DNA from: Alphaproteobacteria bacterium
GTDB lineage: Bacteria; Pseudomonadota; Alphaproteobacteria; Rs-D84
Assembly: GCA_017409215.1 (NCBI GenBank)
Contig: JAFQTD010000019.1
Span: 1 to 40,946, forward strand
DNA: 40,946 nucleotides
Reading direction: 5' to 3'
The notes beneath the pieces were generated by a model. The model was given only the letters and a program-made list of their open reading frames with translations, searched no databases and was not told the DNA's origin. Of the stretch, positions 16,437 through 24,532 are shown in pieces; position 1 is the first letter of the stretch, and each line of letters opens with the position of its first letter. Position numbers and translations under genes: made by a program.

Positions 16437-18218
16437 TTAACTCTTGAATTGCATATCGTACAGGGTCTTGTATGCGCCACATTCGTTCTTGATTAATTCG
16501 TCGTGGGTGCCTTGTTCGATTATGCGACCTTCGTTTATAACGATGATTTTTGTTGCGTTTCGTATTGTCGATAGTCTGTGTGCGATAACAAATACTGTTT
16601 TGTCTTTCATCAGGTTTTCAATTGCCTTTTGAACAATAGCTTCGGATTTATTGTCCAGTGCCGATGTTGCTTCGTCTAAAATCAGAATAGGGGCGTTCTT
16701 TAAGAATGCGCGCGCAATCGCAACACGTTGACGTTGCCCACCAGACAGCATTATGCCACGTTCACCAATTTGTGTGTCCAGACCGTCTTTTAGTGAATTT
16801 ATAAAGTCGTCCAGATATGCCATCTTTACCGCGTTATCAACCTGTTCAGGTGTTGCGTTTTGGTTGCCTAGTAAAATATTTTCGCGAATTGTACCACCGA
16901 ATAAAAAGTTGTCTTGGAATACAACGGATATGTTTTCGCGCAGTGAACTTAGTTTATTGTTGCGTATGTTTTCACCATCAACATATATTCCACCGCGGGT
17001 TGTGTCGTAAAAACGTGGAATTAAATTCACAAGTGTTGATTTGCCACCACCAGAATTGCCAATCAGCGCAATCGTTTCACCACGATTTACAGACAGGTTT
17101 ACGTCGCGCAAGACAGGTACATTACGTTCGTATTCAAATGTTAAATCCTTGAATTCAATTTTATTGAAGTTGCTGTTAAAGTCCGATGCGTTTTCGCAAT
17201 CAATAATTGCAGGTATTCTGTTAAATATATCAAATATGCGTTCGATTGCCAAGAATGACATTAGTATTGCGTTGTAGTCGTTGCCAATGCTCTTGATTGG
17301 TTGGTATAACATAATTAGTGCAGTTAAAAATGATACAAAGTTTCCACTGGTTATTGTGCCGTTTAATATCAAACCAGAACCAAACCATATTGTTAAACCA
17401 ATGCCTGCAGATAAAACAATATGCATAACAGGGGTTATCCATTTTGTGCGTTTTAGCATTTTCATACGCAGACTAAAGACATTGTTTAATACGCCTTTGA
17501 ATTTTTCTTGTTGATATTTTTCAAGATTGTATGCGCTGATTGTGCGGGTGCCAGAAAATGTTTCGTTATATGTTGTTATTATGGCAGAATCAGCAGATAT
17601 AGATTTGTTGAATACGTCTTGGATTCTCTTTTTTAATGTTGTCATTGGTAAAAATGCACAAACCAAGACAAATGAACATACCAATGCAAGTTGCCACGAA
17701 TTGTAAAACAATACACCAATCAATGATATCGATGAAAAGAATTTCTGAACAAATGACTTTAGGTTGTTCAATAATCCACTGCACGCGTTGTCTGCATTGT
17801 TGTTAAACATAAATATAACATCACCAGATTTTGTGTGGGTGAAATAATCCGCTTCATACGTTAGTAATTTTTTGTACAAGTCAAATTTTAGGCGGTTAGT
17901 TATCTTTGTTCCAACCCATGTGTTTAGATAGCCAGCGGCATACGTTAGACCACCTTGGACACAGGTGAATAATAATATGCCCACAGGTATATACCAGGAC
18001 ATAGTTAATGACTTTTCAACCATAACTAAATCCATATATGGCTTTAGTGCCAATGCAATCAGTGCATCCATAGAACCAATCGGAATTGCAACAAGTATTG
18101 ATAATAAAGCCCGAAACCAATATGGTTTTACGTATGGCCACATACGTTTATAGTTCTTAACAAACATATTGCGTAAAATTCGTTCGCGCGTTGATAATGC
18201 TAGGTTTTTTATCTTCAT
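16437..18218 (-). CDS. msbA: lipid A/core flippase MsbA-like ABC transporter, 593 aa
   Basis: A half-size ABC exporter: N-terminal membrane domain with six helices (about 30-325), then an ATPase domain. Walker A GNSGGGKST at 387-395, Q-loop VVFQDNF near 432-438, signature LSGGQRQR at 491-498, and Walker B ILILDEATSALD at 511-522 are all intact. Length matches MsbA (about 580-600). As first gene of a heptose and core glycosyltransferase operon it most likely flips core-lipid A across the inner membrane. Other lipid or glycan exporters of this family share the same motifs, so the substrate rests on context. An AGGAA site lies about ten bases before the ATG. Confidence 0.88.
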   Translation of the reverse strand: MKIKNLALSTRERILRNMFVKNYKRMWPYVKPYWFRALLSILVAIPIGSMDALIALALKPYMDLVMVEKSLTMSWYIPVGILLFTCVQGGLTYAAGYLNTWVGTKITNRLKFDLYKKLLTYEADYFTHTKSGDVIFMFNNNADNACSGLLNNLKSFVQKFFSSISLIGVLFYNSWQLALVCSFVLVCAFLPMTTLKKRIQDVFNKSISADSAIITTYNETFSGTRTISAYNLEKYQQEKFKGVLNNVFSLRMKMLKRTKWITPVMHIVLSAGIGLTIWFGSGLILNGTITSGNFVSFLTALIMLYQPIKSIGNDYNAILMSFLAIERIFDIFNRIPAIIDCENASDFNSNFNKIEFKDLTFEYERNVPVLRDVNLSVNRGETIALIGNSGGGKSTLVNLIPRFYDTTRGGIYVDGENIRNNKLSSLRENISVVFQDNFLFGGTIRENILLGNQNATPEQVDNAVKMAYLDDFINSLKDGLDTQIGERGIMLSGGQRQRVAIARAFLKNAPILILDEATSALDNKSEAIVQKAIENLMKDKTVFVIAHRLSTIRNATKIIVINEGRIIEQGTHDELIKNECGAYKTLYDMQFKS

Positions 18219-18269
18219 ATTAAATTAATTCCTGTGTCTTTTTGTCTAATTTCAATAAATTGTCTGTAA

Positions 18270-18298
18270 TGTATAGCACACTAAAATAAATAAAACAA
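18270..18298 (-). promoter_or_regulatory. promoter of the msbA-LPS core operon
   Basis: On the minus strand TTGTTT (18298-18293), 17 bases, TATACA (18275-18270), about 50 bp before the msbA start. As the genes downstream overlap or nearly touch as far as 7756, this is the likely promoter of a nine-gene transcript. Confidence 0.5.
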
Positions 18299-18338
18299 CC
18301 TTAATTCTGTTTTTATTTTTTTGTCTGGTGTTTGTGTG

Positions 18339-18367
18339 TTGACTTTTTTTTTATTATTTTTAATAAT
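18339..18367 (+). promoter_or_regulatory. promoter of the 18.4-kb gene pair
   Basis: TTGACT at 18339-18344, 17 bases, AATAAT at 18362-18367, about 30 bp before the ATG at 18397. It faces away from the msbA promoter. Confidence 0.5.
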
Positions 18368-18396
18368 CATTATTGGTTTTATATAAGGGGAAAGGT

Positions 18397-18897
18397 ATGA
18401 AAGGCTTAGTTTCTTTATTCTTTATGATGTTGTATTCAGCACCTGTGTTGGCAAATCCTGCATGTGCGGTGTGTACGGTTGCAATTGGGGCGGGATTGGA
18501 TGTGGCGCGTCGCTTTGGGGTGGCAGATAGTATCGTTGGGCTGTGGGCTGGTGCTTTGCTGGCTTTGTTGGGGTATTGGACTTTGAAATTTATGGATAAA
18601 CGCAAGTGGCACTTTTGGGGACGGGATGTGCTTGTAATGCTGTTGTCGGTTGCGATGATTGGTTTTGTGTATCTGGGGGTTGTGGATTATAACCCTGTAT
18701 CTGTTTGTGGCGTGTTGGTTATGGACCCTGTTTTGTTCGGAACTGTCTGTGGTGCAATAATATTTATTTTGACATCAAAATTGTATCAATGGATGAAAAA
18801 TAAAAATGGTGGTCATGCTCATTTTCCATTCGAAAAGGTTGTTTTGCCAGTTGTGGTGCTGGTGTTGGTAAGTTTGTTGTTTAATTCTTGTTTTTAA
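18397..18897 (+). CDS. membrane protein with N-terminal CxxC motif, 166 aa
   Basis: The ATG at 18397 follows a GGGGAAAGG binding site; an in-frame ATG at 18373 lies upstream of it and is rejected. Residues 1-19 look like a cleavable signal peptide (VLA-N). The mature N-terminus carries Cys23-AV-Cys26 in NPACAVCTVAIGAGL, followed by about four hydrophobic segments (about 42-60, 75-95, 105-128, 145-163). A C-x2-C at the start of a small membrane protein could be a redox or metal site, but that is conjecture. From memory, proteins of this pattern also occur in candidate-phyla (Patescibacteria) genomes; I cannot check this. The next gene lies 17 bp downstream, so the two form an operon. Confidence 0.75.
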   Translation: MKGLVSLFFMMLYSAPVLANPACAVCTVAIGAGLDVARRFGVADSIVGLWAGALLALLGYWTLKFMDKRKWHFWGRDVLVMLLSVAMIGFVYLGVVDYNPVSVCGVLVMDPVLFGTVCGAIIFILTSKLYQWMKNKNGGHAHFPFEKVVLPVVVLVLVSLLFNSCF

Positions 18898-18914
18898 ATA
18901 AAAGGGTTGAAAAA

Positions 18915-19478
18915 ATGAAAAAAATAGAATCAGTTCAAGAATTTGTTGAAAAATTAGATGCAGCGAAAAAAGTTAATCCCAAGGATTTGTCCAGTGATCA
19001 GGATTTGACAATCGCAATTATGAATTTGATTTCAATCGAAGAACATCTGATGTTTTCAGGTGCAAAAACAGGAAAGCATCAATTTTATGACTTGATTAAC
19101 GAAGTGCGTGAAATGCGTAAAAATGCAATGCTGAAGATTATTCCTGCCTATGAAGGGGAAGTTTGGTGTATATCTAAACATTTATTGGCGGCCGCTATGC
19201 GTGTGTTTGAAGTTGGTACCAAGGCATTGGCAGCCGGTGATAAACAGACCGCATACGACCTGTTTGACCAGTCTTATAGCCTGTATTGTATGTTCTGGGG
19301 ATTAAATATGGGGGTTTTGACCACTGAATCCAAAGATTCAAAAGTGCAGAAGCCTGCAAAAAAGGCAGTTCAGAAAGCCGTATCTATTTCTGCCCCTGTT
19401 CAAAAAACTGATGAAAAAAGTGCAATGGGGCGGTTAAAGAGTTGGGTTAGGAACGCCGTTAACTGCTGTATCGAATAA
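18915..19478 (+). CDS. hypothetical helical protein, 187 aa
   Basis: The start at 18915 follows AAAGGG by seven bases; an in-frame ATG at 18888 overlaps the preceding gene and is rejected. There is no signal peptide. Residues about 25-140 are helical with conserved-looking blocks (NLISIEEHLMFSGAKTGK, INEVREMRKNAMLKIIPAYEGEVWCISKHLLAAAMR, DLFDQSYSLYCMFWGLN). The tail is rich in K, A and S and ends with NCC. It is coupled to the small membrane protein gene upstream. I recall similar blocks in proteins of candidate-phyla bacteria but cannot verify this. Its stop codon is the first triplet of the palindromic repeat at 19476-19583. Confidence 0.7.
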   Translation: MKKIESVQEFVEKLDAAKKVNPKDLSSDQDLTIAIMNLISIEEHLMFSGAKTGKHQFYDLINEVREMRKNAMLKIIPAYEGEVWCISKHLLAAAMRVFEVGTKALAAGDKQTAYDLFDQSYSLYCMFWGLNMGVLTTESKDSKVQKPAKKAVQKAVSISAPVQKTDEKSAMGRLKSWVRNAVNCCIE

Positions 19479-19583
19479 AATTAAATATAATGGTTCATCT
19501 AAAAGTAATTCGGGAATCTCATGTACCTTGTGTACACATCGATTCCCGAATTTCTTTTATCTAAACCATTCTATTTAATTTTA
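19476..19583 (+). repeat. stop-codon-linked palindromic element, copy A
   Basis: The element starts at the TAA stop of the preceding gene. The outer arms (about 19476-19502 and 19556-19583) are an imperfect inverted repeat around AATGGTT and AACCATT. Inside is a perfect 12-bp stem (19507-19518 with 19541-19552) that encloses a core with TCATGTA and TGTACAC. Copies B (26453) and C (26784) share outer arms and core but have unrelated stem sequences that still pair. It could act as a terminator, but its conserved ends and its place at stop codons suggest a mobile or recombining unit. Confidence 0.85.
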
Positions 19584-19600
19584 TCGCAAGGCAAGGGGTG

Positions 19601-19684
19601 GGGCTTGTGTGCTTTGTGTACACTGCGTTGTCGGGATTGATTTTATCTAAATCATTATAATTAATTTTACCGTAAGGCAAGGGG
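19601..19684 (+). repeat. partial copy of the palindromic element (right half)
   Basis: The core (TGTACAC and CTGCG), the right arm with TTTATCTAA and ATTAATTTTA, and the flank TAAGGCAAGGGG recur here about 86 bp after those of copy A, without a left arm. It looks like a truncated or tandem-duplicated element. The gap 19479-19860 holds this, copy A and a short open frame only. Confidence 0.65.
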
Positions 19685-19769
19685 GAGGGTGTACCTTGCG
19701 TGATTCTGTTTAATCTTATCATAAAAATAAAGATGGGGGGTGAGAGTGGTGCCCCAGAGCCAAAACTCA

Positions 19770-19904
19770 ATGGAATCCAAAGCAACTGTTGAAGTTTATA
19801 TAGCCATTTTATCCGAATGGCAAGAATTTTGTGAAGAAATTATCAGAACAGGAACAATCATCAAAAATATTTTTTCTGAAAAATTCTGCCATTACCAGTC
19901 TTAA
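19770..19904 (+). other. short open reading frame, 44 codons, doubtful
   Basis: ATG at 19770 opens a 44-residue frame (MESKATVEVYIAILSEWQEF and on) with protein-like composition. It lacks a clear ribosome binding site and overlaps the 3' end of the GIY-YIG gene on the other strand. It may be the remnant of a larger gene. I give it little weight. Confidence 0.2.
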
Positions 19905-20100
19905 GAAACTTTTCAAAAATTTGTGCTTTTTCCTCGTTGTCAAAAGCAATATATCCACGCAAATCCCAAGGTTTAAATTTGTTTGTATGAACAGAATTAC
20001 CGTTATTATGTTCTTTTAAGCGTCTTTTTAAATCATTAGTGCATCCAACATAAAAATGTTCTGGAAAATTTATACTTTGTAGAATATACACATAAAACAT
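19861..20100 (-). CDS. GIY-YIG domain endonuclease, 79 aa
   Basis: A single-domain member of the small GIY-YIG family (YhbQ/UPF0213 type): it opens with MFYVYILQS, then FYVGCTNDLKRRLKEHN with the family Arg, and ends GRIFQKKYF as usual. The start at 20100 is chosen because family members begin about two residues before the YVYIL strand; an in-frame ATG at 20130 would add ten unlike residues. Neither has a strong binding site. It lies between repeats and a tRNA gene and stands alone. Members occur as isolated nucleases, some near mobile DNA. The biological role is unknown. Confidence 0.75.
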   Translation of the reverse strand: MFYVYILQSINFPEHFYVGCTNDLKRRLKEHNNGNSVHTNKFKPWDLRGYIAFDNEEKAQIFEKFLKTGNGRIFQKKYF

Positions 20101-20106
20101 CAGAAG

Positions 20107-20215
20107 TCCGCTTTCATTCACTACGTTCATTACAGCGTGACATCCGTTTCTCTAACTCTACACCTTCGTTTGCTTTCTGCGAAACCAATCTCGCTGTAGC
20201 GTAAGCGAAAGCGGA
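20107..20215. repeat. inverted repeat between the GIY-YIG gene and tRNA-Thr
   Basis: A 9-bp arm at 20107-20115 pairs with 20207-20215, and a 7-bp arm at 20131-20137 pairs with 20192-20198, so the whole interval can fold on itself. It covers the start of the GIY-YIG gene and ends one base before the CCA end of tRNA-Thr. It may be a terminator of the tRNA transcript or a mobile remnant. Confidence 0.4.
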
Positions 20216-20289
20216 TGGTGCCCTAAGCAAGAATCGGACTTGCGACTCGTCCTTACCAAGGACGTGTTTTACCACTAGACTATTAGGGC
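20216..20289 (-). tRNA. tRNA-Thr (GGT)
   Basis: Full cloverleaf on the minus strand: acceptor stem 20289-20283 with 20226-20220, anticodon stem CGTCC/GGACG with loop TTGGTAA (anticodon GGT), T stem GCAAG/CTTGC, and an encoded CCA. The D stem has one mismatched pair and the T loop begins TCC instead of TTC, both mild oddities. Confidence 0.92.
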
Positions 20290-20305
20290 GTTTTAAAACA
20301 GTGCT

Positions 20306-20333
20306 ATTATACGAATGTGTAAATAAAAATCAA
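20306..20333 (-). promoter_or_regulatory. promoter of tRNA-Thr
   Basis: Minus strand TTGATT (20333-20328), 16 bases, TATAAT (20311-20306), about 17 bp before the 5' end of the tRNA. Confidence 0.6.
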
Positions 20334-20373
20334 GAACAAATAAATATTGTTGTGTGGTGGTGTTTTTTTGCGG

Positions 20374-20760
20374 CTACATCGCGCGAAGCAGATATCCACG
20401 TTTGAACATACATTTGCGATATGCGCCAACTGGTTTAGATGCCGCGTTGCGTGGAACAGACAGCAAACTGCGCTGGCCAATGTCGCGGTATTCGTTCGAT
20501 TGGAATGTCACCCATAAACCATCCCAGTCGGGCATTAATCCAGATTGATTTGGTGCAATTAATTTTGAAAAACGTGAACGCGGTTGGTGTGATTGCTGGG
20601 TTATGCCAAGGCATGATTTATGGTCGCGAACAAATTGTTCAGTGGTGACGGCCTCATTCTCCCAGTTTAAAATAGTTGCGTTATCAATGTTGCCGCGATT
20701 GACAGATGCGCACGAAGTTAATATTAATGTAAAAAATAATAAAGGTATTTTTATTCTCAT
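20374..20760 (-). CDS. small outer-membrane-type lipoprotein, 128 aa
   Basis: Type II signal peptide with lipobox LTSC, the lipidated Cys at residue 17. The mature protein is about 110 residues with Cys near 50 and near the end (KCMFKRGYLL), possibly a disulfide. The C-terminal CM-x-x-(R)GY pattern is common in small bacterial lipoproteins without a defined role. The gene is read away from the plus-strand group that starts at 20838. Sorting would use the Lol machinery encoded downstream of that group. Function unknown. Confidence 0.75.
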   Translation of the reverse strand: MRIKIPLLFFTLILTSCASVNRGNIDNATILNWENEAVTTEQFVRDHKSCLGITQQSHQPRSRFSKLIAPNQSGLMPDWDGLWVTFQSNEYRDIGQRSLLSVPRNAASKPVGAYRKCMFKRGYLLRAM

Positions 20761-20779
20761 GTTTTCTATTATAATTTAA

Positions 20780-20809
20780 TTGCCTTTTGGTGGCAATAGT
20801 TTTTATAAT
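20780..20809 (+). promoter_or_regulatory. promoter before the secretin-lol group
   Basis: TTGCCT at 20780-20785, an 18-base spacer and TATAAT at 20804-20809, about 28 bp before the start codon at 20838. Confidence 0.55.
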
Positions 20810-20837
20810 ATAAAAAAAAGAGAGAAAGGATAATGGA

Positions 20838-21161
20838 ATGGCGATAACCGTTCAACGATTTATAAAATTGGCAAATTACTATAATCAAACTGTTATGTTG
20901 ATGTCTGCAATTTGTGTCCAAAAGGGCGGAATTGCAATGGAAAATTATGTAGGACGTTATTTTGCAGCAGATGTTCTGGAATATGTCTTGGAGTATGGGC
21001 GTAGATTATTAGAGCAAAATAAAAATATTGCGCCTGAAATTGTTGCGCTGATTAATAGATTGGCGGCACAATTCGAAAAGGTCAGAAGTTTGGCAACACT
21101 AACACAAAAACCATTTCATGAAATGACGTTGGAAGAATTTGAAAAAGTTATGAATATTTAA
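20838..21161 (+). CDS. hypothetical protein, 107 aa
   Basis: A small mostly helical protein without a signal peptide. The start at 20838 is supported by AAAGGA about ten bases upstream; an ATG five bases earlier is in another frame and ends after four codons. It heads a plus-strand run with the secretin-like lipoprotein, lolC/E and lolD. I see no recognised domain. A role with its operon partners is possible but not shown. Confidence 0.6.
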   Translation: MAITVQRFIKLANYYNQTVMLMSAICVQKGGIAMENYVGRYFAADVLEYVLEYGRRLLEQNKNIAPEIVALINRLAAQFEKVRSLATLTQKPFHEMTLEEFEKVMNI

Positions 21162-21190
21162 TATACTATGAATTAGAAAAAGGATTAGTA

Positions 21191-22519
21191 ATGAAAAATA
21201 TAAAGTTTTTATTGTTCGGTCTTTTTGTGATGATGGGGTTGGTTGCGTGTCAGCAACAGGTACAACAGCCGTTGTTTGATAATATTACTGTTGTTGATGA
21301 ATTGGTTATTGATGAAAATTCAGTGCCTATTTTTCCAAAAAAGGCTGCGTTGACAACAGATACGGCACGCAGATTCTCGGTAGAATTGCCAAGAAGATGC
21401 GAAGTTGACTGGGATAATCAAACGGTTGTTTCTGTTGTGCCGGCAGAAAAGGTTGAGGTTGTTCGGCTGGGGGTAGGGGACGCGTTGCCTGATTTACAGG
21501 TGTCGGACTATGAATTTAAAAATCTGACGGTAAAGCGTGCGTTGGATAAACTGCTGGATGGAACAGATATTGCAGTTGTGGAAGATGAGCCGTTATATGA
21601 AAAAATTACAGGGACTATTTCTGCAGGCTCGTTGGCGGATGCGGTTGAATTGATGACAAAGATGGGACGGGTGTATTATTACTATGATGCGCAAAATGGT
21701 GAAATTCATTTGAAACATCAGTCTAAGTGGTTGATAAAAATGCCGCAAAATGAAACTATTATAATGGCGTTATTGGATGCGATGCATGGTGCGGATATGC
21801 GAAATCTGTTGGTCGACTGGCAGGATAAGACCTTGATTTTTGAAGGTAATTATCAAACAGAACGCGAGGTTGATAAAATAATTGCAGATATTGCAGGGAA
21901 AAAGTATATGTTGGCATGGGATATCGATGTTTATCGCGTTTATCCAAGAACTGATAATCCAATTGTTTGGATGAATTTGTTGCCTGCATTTGGTGAAAAT
22001 AATATAAAAATGTCTATCCCAGGGGTGGTGGGACGTACTTTGGTTGTCGGGCCAGAGATTAATACAAAAACACTGCAGGAATTTATGTCGCAACAGGCAA
22101 ATGTTGTTCTGGTATCGCAGGGAACGTTTGCAATACCAAATGGTTGGCAGTCACGATTTGATATCGGTCAATGCAGTAAAGAAGAACGCTTGGAGACAGA
22201 CTTGATTGTTGGGGCGACTGCAACATACGGTGATATGGCGGGACGTAAAAAAATAGATGCAAAAATTGTTTTGCGTACAAGTAATGGAGAGTTGTCTTCG
22301 TTTAATATTCCAAGTACTGTTGGTGATAATTATGTAATTATTGGTATACCAACGCATTCGTTTGTGACAACACCAGAAACATTGGTGTCGCCATTTGCAG
22401 AATTAGTGGTCTTTATGTCGCCACGTGTTATTTCAATTGTTGATACGCAAAATGGGGATTTTGCCGGTGCAGATGAACTGATTGGTGATGCGTTGCGTGA
22501 TTACTTGGATGAAGAATAG
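21191..22519 (+). CDS. secretin-family lipoprotein (PilN/type II or IV pilus-like), 442 aa
   Basis: Type II signal peptide with lipobox GLVAC (Cys20). Residues about 105-175 look like a secretin and TonB short N-terminal (STN/N0) domain: YEFKNLTVKRALDKLLDGTDIAVV, then a strand after ISAGSLADAVELM. The C-terminal third has the layout of a secretin barrel region and ends with ELVVFMSPRVI, which matches the ELLIFLTPRII-type signature at the end of secretins. The family forms outer-membrane pores of type II/III secretion and type IV pili; PilN-type members are lipoproteins like this one. No ATPase, pilin or assembly platform gene is present in the window, so the system it serves is unknown. It lies ten bases before lolC/E. 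Confidence 0.7.
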   Translation: MKNIKFLLFGLFVMMGLVACQQQVQQPLFDNITVVDELVIDENSVPIFPKKAALTTDTARRFSVELPRRCEVDWDNQTVVSVVPAEKVEVVRLGVGDALPDLQVSDYEFKNLTVKRALDKLLDGTDIAVVEDEPLYEKITGTISAGSLADAVELMTKMGRVYYYYDAQNGEIHLKHQSKWLIKMPQNETIIMALLDAMHGADMRNLLVDWQDKTLIFEGNYQTEREVDKIIADIAGKKYMLAWDIDVYRVYPRTDNPIVWMNLLPAFGENNIKMSIPGVVGRTLVVGPEINTKTLQEFMSQQANVVLVSQGTFAIPNGWQSRFDIGQCSKEERLETDLIVGATATYGDMAGRKKIDAKIVLRTSNGELSSFNIPSTVGDNYVIIGIPTHSFVTTPETLVSPFAELVVFMSPRVISIVDTQNGDFAGADELIGDALRDYLDEE

Positions 22520-22528
22520 GGTGTGTAA

Positions 22529-23782
22529 ATGTTTTCAAGGCTGGAAAGAAAAATTGCTTTTAGATATCTGGGTGCGAAAAAACGCGGTTTTGGTTCGGTG
22601 ATTTCTTGGGTATCTTTGTTGGGGATTATGTTGGGTGTGGCGACCTTGATTGTTGTTATGTCTGTAATGGGCGGGTTTCATGATACTTTGTTAAGTCGTA
22701 TTGTGGGTATGAATGGACATGTTGTTGTTTATCATCAGGATGGACCGATTTCTGATTTTGATTTCTTGATTGATAAAATGAAACAAAACAAGGTGGTGGA
22801 AAAAAATGCTGTGGCGATTGTGCCGATTGCTGAAGGGCAGGTTATGGCAACCGCGAATGGTAATAATACAGGGGCAATGATACGCGGTATCAGAATGTCT
22901 GATTTGATGGCAAAAACACAGGCGGGAACACGTATTTATGGAAAAAAACTGACAGATATCAAGGATGGCGAATTGGTCGCAGGGGCCGCATTGACGCGTG
23001 CGTTGCGTGTTTCGATGGGGGATAAAATATCGCTGGTTTCTGCGAATGCAGCAACACCAACACCGTTTGGTTCAATGCCCAGAATTATGGCTTACCCTGT
23101 GATGAGTTCTTTCTTTATGGGTATGTATGAGTATGATTCTGGTTATGTATTTATGCCGCTGGAAACAGCGCAAAAGTATTTGAATATTGGTAATGCCGCA
23201 ACGCATGTTGATGTGTTCTTGGAAAATCCAGAAGATACAACTGCGGTTGTAGAATCGTTGACAACATTGTTGCCTGATGGTTTTGTTGTGCGGGATTGGC
23301 GCGATTTGAATCGCGGATTTGTTGGCGCGCTGCAGGTGGAATCAAATGTTATGTTTCTAATCTTGCTGTTGATTGTGATTGTGGCGGCCTTTAATATCGT
23401 TTCGTCTTTGGTTATGTTGGTCAAAGATAAAAATAAAGATATTGCTGTGTTGCGAACATTTGGGGTTTCGCGAAAATCAATGATGAAGATTTTTATGTTG
23501 TCGGGTACAAGTATTGGTATAATCGGTGCATTCTTTGGAACAATATTGGGGGTGGTTGTTGCGATTTATATAGAACCAATTCGTCAGTTCTTTCAATGGT
23601 TGACAGGACGTGATTTGTTTCCTGCGGAATTATATTATTTGTCAGAATTGCCATCAAAATTAGTTTGGATGGATGTTGTGGGAATTGCCTTGATTGCGAT
23701 ATTGCTGGCATTCTTGGCGACATTGTATCCTGCGTGGAAGGCAGCAAACACAGAACCGGTAGAGGTGTTGAGAAACGAGTAA
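22529..23782 (+). CDS. lolC: lipoprotein-releasing system permease LolC/LolE, 417 aa
   Basis: The inner-membrane part of the LolCDE exporter, which releases lipoproteins for transfer to LolA. It begins ERKIAFRYLGAKKRG, has the first helix with SWVSLLGIMLGVATLIVVMSVMGGF, a periplasmic domain (about 50-265), and three C-terminal helices near 270-295, 315-345 and 375-405, ending PAWKAANTEPVEVLRNE as usual. Length is typical. There is only one permease gene here, followed by lolD 13 bp downstream; a single gene often serves both LolC and LolE roles in alphaproteobacteria. Confidence 0.93.
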   Translation: MFSRLERKIAFRYLGAKKRGFGSVISWVSLLGIMLGVATLIVVMSVMGGFHDTLLSRIVGMNGHVVVYHQDGPISDFDFLIDKMKQNKVVEKNAVAIVPIAEGQVMATANGNNTGAMIRGIRMSDLMAKTQAGTRIYGKKLTDIKDGELVAGAALTRALRVSMGDKISLVSANAATPTPFGSMPRIMAYPVMSSFFMGMYEYDSGYVFMPLETAQKYLNIGNAATHVDVFLENPEDTTAVVESLTTLLPDGFVVRDWRDLNRGFVGALQVESNVMFLILLLIVIVAAFNIVSSLVMLVKDKNKDIAVLRTFGVSRKSMMKIFMLSGTSIGIIGAFFGTILGVVVAIYIEPIRQFFQWLTGRDLFPAELYYLSELPSKLVWMDVVGIALIAILLAFLATLYPAWKAANTEPVEVLRNE

Positions 23783-23795
23783 AGGATGTTAATAA

Positions 23796-24506
23796 ATGGC
23801 TGATATTTTAAGTTCTTTATCAAAAATTCAAAGTGCAGATGTCGTTATGTCGGTGCGTGATATCAAAAAGACTTTTATCGAAGGGGGACAACCTTTGCAT
23901 ATATTGCGTGGGGGTGGATTTGATTTGCATCGTGGGGAAATTATCGCAATGGTTGGGCCGTCGGGGTCTGGGAAATCAACCCTGTTGCAATGTGTTGGGT
24001 TGTTGGATAAACCAAGTGGGGGCAGTATTTTAATTGGGGGCAGTGCAGTTCAGAAAATGGATGAAGATACGCGAACAAAAATTAGAAGAAAAAAGATTGG
24101 GTTTGTGTATCAAAAACATAATTTGTTGTCTGATTTTACTGCGCTGGAAAATGTGATGTTGCCAATGATGGCAGATGGTGTGGCAGAAGATGTCGCGCAG
24201 GCGCGTGCAATGAAATTGCTGCGCGCGGCAAATGTCGCACACAGGGCAACGCACCTGCCGGGGGAAATGAGTGGCGGTGAACAACAACGTACAGCAGTTG
24301 CGCGTGCGCTGGCAAATAATCCTGATATTTTGTTGGCGGATGAACCAACAGGCAGTCTGGACCCACAGCATGCAGGCGCGGTATTTGAATTGTTGCTGGA
24401 TTTGGTTAGAAAAAGTAAAATGTCAATGTTGTTCGTGACACACGATATGAATTTAGCTGCACGTGCAGACCGAAAAATTACAATTAACAACGGAATTGTA
24501 TTGTGA
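23796..24506 (+). CDS. lolD: lipoprotein-releasing system ATPase LolD, 236 aa
   Basis: An ABC ATPase of the MacB/LolD group. Walker A GPSGSGKST at 54-62, Q-loop FVYQKHNLLSDFTALENV, signature MSGGEQQR at 158-165, and Walker B ILLADEPTGSLD at 178-189 are complete. The FTALENV block and the location right after lolC/E fix it as LolD. It powers extraction of lipoproteins, including probably the several lipoproteins of this window. Its stop codon TGA is part of the extended -10 box of the next gene. Confidence 0.94.
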   Translation: MADILSSLSKIQSADVVMSVRDIKKTFIEGGQPLHILRGGGFDLHRGEIIAMVGPSGSGKSTLLQCVGLLDKPSGGSILIGGSAVQKMDEDTRTKIRRKKIGFVYQKHNLLSDFTALENVMLPMMADGVAEDVAQARAMKLLRAANVAHRATHLPGEMSGGEQQRTAVARALANNPDILLADEPTGSLDPQHAGAVFELLLDLVRKSKMSMLFVTHDMNLAARADRKITINNGIVL

Positions 24507-24512
24507 TATAAT
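24504..24512 (+). promoter_or_regulatory. extended -10 promoter overlapping the lolD stop codon
   Basis: TGATATAAT at 24504-24512 includes the lolD stop TGA. It lies about 20 bp before the ATG at 24533 and would give the next gene group its own transcript. Confidence 0.5.
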
Positions 24513-24532
24513 AAAAAAATAAGAGAGAGAAA

